Shown here piece after piece: positions 37,801-49,800 of a stretch of DNA of 64,000 bases (its first letter is position 1; the number at the start of each line of letters is the position of its first letter). Origin of the DNA: Steinernema hermaphroditum. Its lineage: Eukaryota > Nematoda > Chromadorea > Rhabditida > Steinernematidae. The notes below the pieces were generated by a model that saw nothing but the letters and a program-made list of their open reading frames with translations, ran no database searches and was not told where the DNA came from. Location: NCBI GenBank assembly GCA_030435675.1, contig CM059622.1, forward strand, positions 17,360,001 through 17,424,000, given 5' to 3'. The translations under genes and the position numbers were made by a program.

Positions 37801-40800
37801 AAAATGTTACAAAGCAGATGAGGATGAGATGTCTTGAATTGTGAAAGCTATTAAGTCAAGAGTGAATGCAATGAAAGGAAACACTCAAATCATAGCTTAA
37901 ACTAGAGATCCTTTAGCATATGTCTCTTTAGGCTTTAAGTGTGCAGAACTTAACAGTTGAGGAATTGAGACCCTTTTACTCTATGAATCAGACAGAATAT
38001 TCTCAACCTACATGTGAAGCAGAAGAGGTTCAGTCATCACTAATGGTTTGCTGGACTACATAAAACATAAATAAACTCGCCCTCTGCCGTCAATACCAAA
38101 AGAAAGGAAAAGGGAAATCAAGAAAAGGCCTTGATGAACTCGAACCCGGATGTCTGCGAGTTTAACCAGTTCGGGCACACAATGAGATTTTTGTGATTGG
38201 AATACACCAATACACCACGTCCAGGACAGAGATCCGTTGAAAAACGATAAGGAAAGGTGGCACTTACACTTTGGACTCGAATCGATCTCCAACACACTAC
38301 TGGAATACATCTGCGGCCTGAGGTCGTGCTGCATGAGATAGCCGTGCGCGAGCTCGATGGCCGCCTGCACGTCCCTTTCTCGTTCTTCAATCGCTTTTTC
38401 GATCCCCTAAGGCGGTAGTGCATTTAGTTGCGCCGTCCACACACCTCGCAATTATCCACTCACCTTAACGTTGTCGTTTTGCTTCTGGATGGACGCAAGA
38501 TCGCCGCCGAGCGGTTGGTCAACGTAGATCGCCTCTGACTGTGACTCGATCCAGTAAAGTAGTTCCGAAAGATTGTTGGTGAGACGATCGCACTCTTCAC
38601 GCGCGCTTTCAAGGCGCTCTCTGGAAGAGTTCATTGAAACGTGCCTACTAAGGCGGAGGCCTACCTGACCATCACGTCCGTTGCGTTGAGCTCCGTCCAT
38701 CTCTCATCGAGCTTTTCGAGCCTGTTTATGAGCTCATTGCGCTCCTTTCCCTCGTCGACCCCTTCGACCAGCTTGTTGCCCATCTGAGTAACTGAATCAA
38801 TCACTTCCCGATGGGCGTCGATCTCGGCACGGATCTCTTTCTCTTGGCTGATCCAGTCTTCACGCTTTTCGGTGTCTTTCAATCGGGCTACGTTGTTCGT
38901 CGCCTCCTGCAGATCGTCCATTCGCTCCGCAACGCTGCCGATCCACTCTTCGAATTGGGATAGTGCTGAGTGGAAGTCGCTTCGCGAACGGAGGGAGGCT
39001 TCGAGGACGGCTCGTCGGATTCGGATACTAGAGGATCATCGTTTAAACCACTTAGAACTATTAAGGAAATCAACTCACTTATCATTGAACTTTGTCCACT
39101 GCATATTTATCTTGCTCGTCTGGTGGCTAAGATTGTGGCCTTCGTCCTTCCTGTATTCGTCCAGGAGCTCATTGCTGACCTTATTGAGATCGCTCATCTT
39201 CGCTCTCATGCCCTCCAGCTGCTCCACCCACGACTCCACGCGCTCCAGTTCGCTTTTCAGCGCACCCTCCGACAGTTCGCTGGCCCTTGCTCCACTATTG
39301 AGCACAGCAGAGCCTTCCGTCAACCAAATTTCTATCGCGTTCCTCAGCGCTTCCCAATTCCTAGTCGTGTCGACCATCTTGTTCAGTTGGCACTTCCTCC
39401 GCTGGCATTGCGACACTACTCTCTCGAGCTCGTGTCGGCACATGTCGGCTCTGTCTCTGACGACAGATTCACGACTCTCGTCGAGGATTTTCAGAACGTC
39501 GCATTGGCGGAGTTTCATTTCATCGACGCGATTTTGCATCTTGTTGGCAGCTTCTCGAATGGCATTGACGTTGCTGACGTCTACCGTAGCGGAAGCGTCC
39601 CTTTCGGTTTCAAACACCCAGTGTCTCATCTGTACGACCACATCCATTCGCGCAGCCTCCGGTCCTTTCAGTTGAGCAGCCCTGTCCGTAGCTGTCGTGA
39701 TGGTAGACCCATCATGGGTGGTCAGCGTTCCATACTCCGGCTCGGTTATGGTAGCTTCTTCCACTTCCTCGAGCGGCTCTTCATATATCGTCTTTGATTT
39801 CGTTCCTATTGTCGAATAGATCGGTTCCTCTTCGACACCTAAAATCATGATCTTTGCATTGCAAAAATAATGAGACAGATCCTACTGGATGAGCTCTTCT
39901 TTTCGGAAGATCCTTCGCCAACTAACGCCTCAATTTCATGGCGGAGAGACTCGATCGTGTACGTCAATTCTTCAAGCATCTGAAATGGGTTATGTCAGGA
40001 GTGCCGATCAGTGGAACTGGTTTAAGGGTTTAGGGTTATGGTGCGTTTAATAAGGGTTGTTTTGCCGTTGATTACAAACACGTTTGAGCCTACGATTTAC
40101 GTGTCTACGTTCACTTACGAGTTTATGGTTAGGATGAAAGAAATAGATGAAAACCATATACAAACAAATTGTTAAGGACTCACCTTCTGTTGTTCCTCCT
40201 CGGCTGGAATCTGCTCTTCCGAACATACTTCATTCCACGTATCCCTCAGACGCTCCAATGTTTCACATTTCTCTACAGCATCATCTCTTAGCTTCTCGAG
40301 ATTACCCTGCGACGGAACGTAGATCGTCGCCTCTTTCGCAGCTTTGACCTGTGACTGTGCATCGTCAGACCATGCCTGAATGGAACGGAATTCATTCCAG
40401 AACGCGGTGCAATCGGCTGTGGCCCTCTCAAGGAACGTCTTCTTTGAGTTCAGTTCATGTCGGAGCTAAACGATTAAAATGTGGTATAATCGAGAAATGT
40501 ATAGTTACATCGCTGACTCGCGCTCCCAGCTCGGACACGGTCCTTCTAACGTCGTGCTTTACGTCATGCTCCACCGATTTCAGAACCACGAATCGGTCCT
40601 TGACATGTTCGATTTGGTGGAAAGTGTCCACCTTTTGTGGGTAATCTCTAACGCGATCGAAGACTTTCTTGTAAAGCTCGTTCAGGGCGGGCTCGTTGAG
40701 GCGATGGGCCGTCGTTTGGATATCGGCTTCGGTCTCTTCACACCAGAACTCCAGCATGTCGATTTGGCTCATGAGGTGGCTCTGGTCGGCACACCTCTCA

Positions 40801-43800
40801 TCTAGCCTCTCTCTTCGCTCCTTGATCGCCGCTTCGACAACCTTGAAATCTTTCGTCATCGCTTCGAGTTTCTCATCGAAGCGCGACTTCTCGGCTGCCG
40901 ACAGCTCAGCCTCCAATGGCTGCAGCTTTGTTTCACATTGATTCAAATGAACAGCAGCTCGTGGAAGAAGGTCTTCCACAGCAAGTTGTTCACTTTCCAA
41001 CTCTTCGAGGTCGGGCGAGCGGTTCCGACCCTCAGTTCGATGGATCTGAGCGCCAATCTCAGCGATGAGCTGCTCGGTGTTGGCATAATGACACTCCAGA
41101 TGGTCCTTTGTGGCCTGTCGTTCGAGAAGCTGATCCCGGCGTGAAAGGATCTCATCGCGGAGAGTGGCAATGCGCCGAGTGGCATGCTCGTTCTCCACGA
41201 TGTCCATCGTCATCTGGAGCGATTCGACGAGCTGCGCGCCGCGCTCGAGCTCTTCTTCGAATTGCTGAAAAGAAAAGTGCATATTTACAGTAGAACCTAA
41301 TGCCGCAAAGAATTCAAATTCAAACATCCTGCTCGTAAAAAATTTAAGACCTTCTTTACAGCTTCGTGTGTTAGGACAGCAGCCATAAACTGAAAGCGAT
41401 TGATGAACCTCGATTTCCATTTGCTACAGTTCAACAAAGATTTTTAAAATAAATATAAAGTAGCAAAATAGATAAAATCCGCACTTGAAGAAGGGTCTCA
41501 AAAAACGCTTTTGTGAAAAAATCATGAAGGAGTTTATGGCTTTTTAGAATGAAGAACAGATCAAAATATAAAGAAATGAAAGCAATAAAGATGTACAAAA
41601 TAAATATTCATATTCAGATATTTAAGAGATTCAGATATCAACTACAATAAACGAAGCACGTCAGTTGACAAAAACAGGCAGATCAACACGTTCAAAGTAA
41701 CTCGAGAAACATTTTACGCTAAAATAGTGCGAAGACGCTCATAGTCAGTCAGATGTCAAGGCCGTTTTTCAATTATTCTCGCATCGACTGTGCCGAGTGA
41801 CATGATAAACTAGTTCTAAGGGAGATGTTTTAGCGCGTTTTTGTGGTTTGATGATTGATGGCTGTCAGTGTTCAAAAGTATTATATAATAAGGGCAGAAA
41901 ATAGACGACGATCACCCTTCTATCCGTAATGCAAACAGTTTTCAGGAGAAATGGTCATTCCAAAGGGTCATTTCATTTACGATACGACGCCGCGAACGCC
42001 GAAATAATGAGCACCAAAAGGGAATGATCTCGCGCCACTTGACACCTCTGCGTTCCAGGTGCACTGGATGCCGCAAAAAAAGCGCCATTAGACGCGCTCT
42101 GATTACAAGATCGAAGATGAGATGAGTAAGCTGATTTTATCAAAAGGCGCGGGAGAGGGGTGCCAGGTGGCGGGGCGAAAGAAATTGAATTTAAAGTTTG
42201 TCGAGCGCGGAGATCATGAAGGCAAACAAATTAGCGAACTAGAAGAAGATGACGAGAGGCGATCGGTGGTCGAGGACAGTAGTTGGGGAGGGATCGATCG
42301 CGGCCGACGAAAGGGGGTGTGGGAAAGGTCGGTTTTGCCGATTAATTATGGAATGGTCGAGGAGATGACTCGCGTTGTCGTAAAGATTTATGGAGCGCCA
42401 AAAGGAAAAGCGAAGAAGACGACGTTGAATAGACGGGAGGGTGATAAGAGACGCCATATGGTGAGTCATGCCTTCAGGCTTGTACGTGTGAGTCATATAG
42501 GCGCAGGAGTGGGAAGATAACAATTGTAACATGAAGAGCTGTTTGACAAAATGCATGTTGACAAAATAAATGCAATAGCATCTTAACTTAAAAGTGTTCT
42601 GATAGGAAAAACCTTTTAAAATGGACGCAATTAATGCGGCTGTATGGCGCGACCCTTTAACATGAAATCTACAACAGTGTCAAAATTCACTGCTTTGAAT
42701 GAAATAAAAACTTATCTACAGGCCACATGAAGTGAAATGCTTCAGATGTTTCGGTCATCCTACTGTTCACGAATGATCAGTGAGCGATCCAGATGGGCCA
42801 AAATTTCAACAAAAAATGACTCACATCAAGCTTAACCATCTTCGCCTCCAAATCTTCGTAGGGCATCGCGTCTTCGGTGGCGAAGAACTCCTCCATCTCG
42901 TCCATGTTCAAGTAGGCTTGATCCAAAGTGTCGACCGTTTCGATCAGGATTGTCGGAGTAGCGCGCTTCTGCATCTTCGGAGAAGTGGTCACTTCGAGAG
43001 AAGAAGCGTGCTCCAGACGCGACCTCTCGTCTTCTGTCTCCTGCACTTCCATGGCTAGAGAGTCCATGGCACCGGCACTGCTTATCGAAGCTCGATCGTA
43101 GTCACTGTGTAGTGCTTGACCTGGCTTTGGAGCAAGTGTTTTCCGAAGGCGATCCTCGATCTCGCCAAGGCGACGATTGAATTCGTTAATTGCTAGATTA
43201 GGTCGGAGAGACGACGATCCTGGAAGGGAACAGTGAATCTCGTGAGCCTTGAGTTCAAGCGATTCGATCTGGTTCTGCCTGTCGATGAGGTCCTTCTGAG
43301 TGGCTTGCGCAATGGCCCTTTCGTTCAAATTCCTCTCCTCCAGCTGATCGAGGACCTCGTTAAAGGTATGAAGCTCCCTTTTGAAAGCGGCGTTCCTCTC
43401 CAAAGCTGTCTTCAGGATGCCTCTGTTGGCATCCAGTTCGACTTCCACTTTGTTGGAGAGGGAGACCACGTTGTCCAATTTCTCAAGTGCCTCGTGCAGC
43501 TCTAGCTCCATTCTTCCGTTGTTGGCCAGTGCTCGTCCCTCATCCAGAACGGCGTCCAATTTCACCTTGTGGTCGTTGAACCAAGTGGCGACTTCAGCAA
43601 CTCGGTCGTTCCACGCATCGACGTCATCGACAGGGAAGTCATCGAAGTTGACTCTATCATTGGCACATTCAAAGGCATCCAACATCTTCGGGACGTTCTC
43701 CACAAAGGAGGGTCCGAGTTCCACCACTTCCAGTTCCGGGAGAGTCATAACATTAATGACTGAGGTCTGTTGGGTATCCGTCGACTGTTCCATGAGCTCT

Positions 43801-46800
43801 TCCACTGGTTGACACTTCGTTTCGAGAACATTCCATCTAGAGAGCAGTTCCGCAACTGGTTCCGACACTTTCTCTCTGGCCTTATCGCTAAGAGCCGTCA
43901 GATGGCGACATTTATCTTCTAGCCTCTGTTTCAAAGATCGCTGACGAGTGAGCTGTACTTCCAACTCGGTCATGTCGCTGACAGATTCCAGATTTTGAAT
44001 GACATCCTCAAGTTCGCTCCGCATGTCTTCAACAGTCTGCATTACCTTCTCTTCTTCGCTCGTTTCTCCTCCACTTGAACGGTCTTTCAAGTCCTCCTTC
44101 CACTTAGAAAGCTGCCTCTGGATCTTGGCCACTCGACCCTTCCAGTGCGACTGTGACGTCTCGTCGATTTTAATCGAATTTTCTCGGAGAAGTTTCTCGA
44201 ACTCGGCAACTCTTCTGATTGCGGGCATGCCCTTCAGAAGGACCTTCTCCATCTCTTCGATTTGAGTTACTTCTTCTTCGAGGGAACTCCTATCTTTCGT
44301 GTCAATGCCGGACTCGATTTCGTTTAGGATTTTGTCGACATGGCTGTTTTCGACTTCCAGCTTCTCGAGCCAGTTGTTGCAGCGTTCCAATTTTTCCACT
44401 GTGGCTTCGGCCTGAAATAAGAAAGTGAATCCGTTTTTATTGATTATGAGAGCAGTAGTTAAGTGAGTAGTTAATCGAATAAAACAAGCTCGATATTAAG
44501 CACTTACTCTGGACTGAAGTTGCTGTTGCAACGTTTGAGTCTGCTCCAAGCGATCAACTACTCTTTCCAACTGGGTACCACTCAAGATACCCTCCCTAAG
44601 AAGGCCATCCTTGTTTGATTCCAGCTCTGTAATGGCTTCCATTGCATTCTCGACAGACTTCTGCAGCTGTTTGGCGTGCAACAGCGAATACTCGCAGTTT
44701 TCCGCCTTGATGCCTGTGAGGTCGTCTATGGAGTTTTCCAAGTCGGCCAGCTCCCGAAGGACGCGGTCGAGGCGGTCGTCGAAAATCACGGGCTGCTTGA
44801 ACTGCTCGAATTTGACGCGAAGCTCGTTAAGCTGATTCTGAAAATCGTGCCCTGTTTATGGAAATGAATAAGCTCGATTACGGTAGCATGTTCCAGTTGA
44901 AGTTGAAGTCGATCACTTGAGGACCACTGGTTCTTGTTTTGCTCAATAAAAGCGGCCAAGTCCGTGAGCAGATTCTCATATTCTTCAAATTCCAGACCCA
45001 TTTGCTGAACAGAAATTTTAGGTTACGATAGGCATTAGAATCGAGGATCATGCTAGTAGTAAAAACCTGCAAGGATCAGCACCACCCGAAAAACGAAGTT
45101 ATTGTTAGTCAAGATAGAGCACACAGAGCACACGACTTACTTCAAGCAGACTTCCAGCGACATAGGCTTCCTAAGCAAAAAGGAAAGCGTAGGAAAGGAC
45201 AGAAAGCGTTTAGGGGGTTACCTTGTACTCGTGGGGCACGTCAAGGGCATGGATATCTGCCGAAATGCGTAGATTCAGGATGTGATGCATGTGGTTGCAC
45301 CACGACTGACAGTTACAGAGCTGCTGCTCAAACTGTTCGCACTGGGCGATGGCGTCGTGGAGGCGCGCCACGCGTTCCTTCGCCCGATCCACGGCCACTC
45401 CTCTATCGGTCCGCAGACGCTCCACAGAATCTCGCATGAAACTCTCTTCCATGGTGAGGGAGTCGAGCTCCGAGTCTACTCCTTCGCTGCTAAGTCCGTC
45501 GATGAGGCGTTCCAAGTTCTAAAGACATTCCAGGAATCAGCAATTATTTTCTCAAGTAGGCTCAAAGTTTATGCAAACATTGATTAGGCATAAAGCCGTT
45601 TCAACCGTCTCCTGTGGGGTTTAGACCGTCCAAGACTGTGTCAAACTCCAGCTTATCCCCGCCGAAATCCCAGCTCTTTACTGAGGGAACGTTCAAATTT
45701 AAAGGGGGGAGGACGGTAGAGATCCACGGAGGACGGTTGAAACGGCTCCATGCCACCGCCTCTTTCGCCTCTATGAAGGCTTTCTCAGATTTTCAAGTAC
45801 GTAATCACTTACGTCCAAATGTTCACTGAGCTCTTCAGCATCGGCTGCAGCTTCACTCGCTTTCAAGCCTTCTCTCAATTCGTCCACCAAAGAAGTCTGT
45901 TGTCTCAGTGCTGCTTCGATCCTCTTCCTCTGCTCTTTCTTCAGGCAGCTCAGATGGTCGTCAAGTTCCACTTCCATCTCTCTCCACTGTCGCTCCAACT
46001 CGGTTGTCTTCCTTCGTGTCTCTTCGACCAGTTCGTCCCTTCTTGGATTCTTTGACTTGGCCAGTTGGGCGCACACATCATCGAGATGCCCAACTGCGTC
46101 GTTCTTGACTTGGGACTGCTCCGTTACGCGATCTCTCAACTCCTTGAAGCGTTCCTGGAGCTCGGGCAGCTCTCCGCTCTCTCTCTTCAATTCCTCCAGC
46201 GCCTTCCTGAGTTCTTCGGCTGCACCGAAGGCGTCTTCCATCTTCTGGTTCACCTTCTGCGTCTTCTGAATAGCGTCCGCCACAACGTCCTGCTTGTAGG
46301 CGACCGCCGCTTCCAGGTCGGCCAACTCGTTCTGAACAACGAGGTCGTCGCCGGCGATCTGGCGACGTTCCTCCAGCTGCTTCAGAAGTCGTTCGCATGT
46401 GTCCAGGTCAGCTTTAAGACCCTCGACGTCGCCGACCGCCGCTTCCGTCTTCAGAAGGTCGGACTCCGATTTTTTGACGAAATTCTCGTGGCTCAGCTTC
46501 CGTTGTTCATTCTAAAACGACTCAACATAGGGTGGTTCCGTTTGAATCTGGGTGTGACGGGCATAGAGTGTGTGTAATATGTCATTTTTCCGTTAATTAC
46601 TCACTTTGATTGACTCAATCGATCACTTTCGCACTTTAAGGCGCCAGTGACGTAGGATCTTTCTCTGAACAATTGTTTATTTAACGTCGACCTTCTTCAA
46701 TGGAAACACATTAGTGAATGGATTCGCCAAGCACTCAATTGACCGATAGAAGAAAAATATTGTTTTAAGTTTATATTTTAAAACAATAACGACAAAATGA

Positions 46801-49800
46801 ATGAGTGGAAAGCACTTCACAGTCTAAAACAGGCGCCCTCATTGTTTATTTCGATTTTTATCAGTGTGAAAGTGTAAAGTGTCATTTTTCCAGTCCCTAC
46901 ACAACGATTTGCCATTTTCGCACATCAGAAATATGGGGGAAAGAAAAAATAAACAGGAATAGCGAAGGCTAAATTAGCTTCGCCAGCGCGCATAGTTGAT
47001 ATAGATTAGAATGTAGAATGTAGATAAGTATGGAAAGATTTAGTACTTTGTAACATCTTGGCAGAAATATTTTTTTATTATTAAATTCGATGGCATGTAA
47101 GTATAGTCAGCATCTATTGTTTTAAATTGAAACGTGAACAATTCGCTAACAGTGCCTGTGACCAGAGATGGAATGCCACACGCAACGGCTGGAGCATACA
47201 TGGACAGAATAAGCACGAATATCGGTGGCTAAATTTGCTTCGCCAGTGTGCATAGAGTAGTTAAATAATTGATCTACACTTTCGAATTCAGATTTCGAAA
47301 CTTTGGATGCAAAAATCGGAAGAAAATCCAACGGCTGGCTCCAACCGGTTGGCCCAGCCGGTTGGAGTCAGCCGTTGGATTTTCTCTCAATTTTTGAATT
47401 GAAAGTTGCGGTATCCGGTAACGAAAGTGTAGATTAATTATTTAACTACTCTATGCGCACTGGCGAAGCAAATTAGGCAAACGATATCCGTGCTTATTCT
47501 GGCCATGTATGCTCCAGCCGTTGCGTGTGGTATTCCATCTCTACCTGTGACCCTCAATTTCACAATCAATTTTTTGTCGTTTAGAGTTTGAGGATTTATA
47601 ACAGAATTTTCTCCAACAGGCCGGCTCGGTTCAAACTTCCACGGAAGAAATTCTGTTTGAAAACAGCGATATAGCATACAGGTTAACTACTTTTGTTTTT
47701 ACAGCGCATCTCAAATGATAATGTAAATTAGAATCAATCGGCACTCAATAAACAAAAAATTACCATGGCGTCTCATTCCTGCCAAACCGCACCGGACCAA
47801 AAGAACTAATCAATTAAAACAGATTTCCAGCATGTTTCAGCCGACGGCGCCAAACAAACAAACGCAGAAAACAGGCGATAAATCAAGGACAGCGGCCGCG
47901 TCACTCCTCCTCACCTTGAGAGAGTCCATGCGCTCGACGACCTCCCTCATCTGCGCCTCGAGCTCCGCCAACTGATTGGAGTCGTGGTGATTTCGGCGGA
48001 GAAACTCGATATTTCTCTGTTGCACGGCCAGCTGTTCCCGCATGGCGGCGAGACGCTTCTCGCGCTCCTGTCGCGAGATCTTCTCCAGCTCGCCGATGAC
48101 GCCTTCGGCCGAGTGGAGCCACTCTCCGATCTTCTGCGCGATGTCCATGTTCTCTTCGATCTCTTCGTTCTTTTTGGACAGCGAGTTGAGTGACTCGGAG
48201 ATCTTGGTGACAATCCGTGACCATTTCTTCATGAAACGGTCGAAGGCGTCGTTGGCCGAGCCAAGCTTCTGAGCATCGAGGCCGAGCTCGTGCAGGTCTT
48301 CCAGCTCCAGCTGTAGGGCGTTCACTCGAACCTCTTCGGCTTTGATCTCTCGAAGACGCTTCTGGCAGACCTGGATCATCTTGCGCATGTCCTCAGGCTT
48401 CTCGGACACGACAAACGAGTTGGTCCAGACGTATAGTGGGTCGATTTCGGCTTCGAGTTCTTGTACGTTCTTCGCAAAGGTTCGCAAAGCATCTTCCTCG
48501 TGTTCACCTTCTTCGTCGGTCGAGGCAACAATGGAAGGTTCGGCAAATTGCACGTGAGGCTGGAGTGGATAAAGAAGAGTCATAAGTGGTTGTATTTCTA
48601 CTTACTAAGCGATGTTCGTGTTCTTCATCAGTGGTGGATTCCGGTCGCTCCAAGTCAGTTACGTCTGCTTTTCCAGTTCGCACAAGCTGTAAAATTGTAT
48701 TAACGGCGTCAGAAAAGGTTAGGCATAACCTAACCTACTCTAAGAAGTGGGCTTTACACAGGATATCCCACATATCTCAAAATTCATCATTTATCACTGG
48801 CTCAGTTGGCTCAGTTTGTACATGAGGTGGAGGTGGACTGCATCGTGGGTTACATCAATTGCTCATTTTTCACTAACAGATAGAGTGCTTGTGTTTTAAA
48901 ATGAGCAAGGACGCGAAACCGAATGGAAATTGATCGCTCATGCTTAATTTACCATACGATTTTTGGGAGGATACGTTTTTGAAACTTCGAATTTAATGTC
49001 TTAAAATATCTGCCTTGTGCTTACACTTACCATCTGCGAGTACTCTTCCAGTCTTGTCACAATATTATCCCATCGCTGCGTGACCGTTTCTAACGCTTGC
49101 TTCACTCTCGTCGCCGCCAGGCCATTTGTTGTTTGGTAGCGATCGTAAAGAGTTGTCGAGATCTGGGATAATCGAACGAACTGGTTGTGTTCCTTCTCGA
49201 GAAGAGCCTCGATTCGATGCATTATTCCCATTTGTTGAATGATCTCCTCGTCGGTCTCCAAGTGCTTCGCCGATCGCAGAAGTGTCAAGTCTTCTTCGCG
49301 TTCGGAGAGCCATCGATTCAGATGTTCGTGTGTGTCATCGTATTCTTTTAAGAGTTCCACAAGACCGTCGAGTTGCTTAGCTCTTGTCTCTGCCCATTCG
49401 CAGATCGTCATCCATCTACAAGTAGATGCTATTAGGTTTCCGTCTTTTTCTTATAATAATAATAGGAACATAGTAGGTGTCTTGAGAGTCTCAATAGCAC
49501 GACTAAAACAGCTTTCTACAGAACCTGGCCGACAACTACTGTTATTTGTGGGAAAATAAGAATATTCAGGAACAAGTACTGACCTCTGTCCCACCATCTG
49601 TAGCAACTTCTCCAGATCCTCATACTCTCGCTCGCTCGTCTGCTCACATTCGTCGACAACGGCGACGAACGTGGACAACTTCTGGATGGAGTTCTGCTGC
49701 GCGTCGATCTTCTCCTGAAGGGCGGCGTGCTCATCAATTTGCTTCGCTACTTCATCGGCATTGTCCGAAATGGTAGAGTTCGTCGCCATCGTCTTCTCCA

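Noticed and set aside
38118..38160. tRNA-like B-box (CGGGTTCGAG on the minus strand)
   Set aside because: No flanking T-stem pairing, anticodon arm or acceptor stem could be drawn.
38872..39797. Two long plus-strand frames (267 and 275 codons) opposite dystrophin
   Set aside because: They are antisense to spectrin-repeat exons; long frames opposite codon-biased coding DNA are expected, and neither shows a domain or splice context.
42122..42520. 132-codon frame within a dystrophin intron
   Set aside because: Charged low-complexity translation of purine-rich intron DNA; might mark an internal promoter but no coding evidence.
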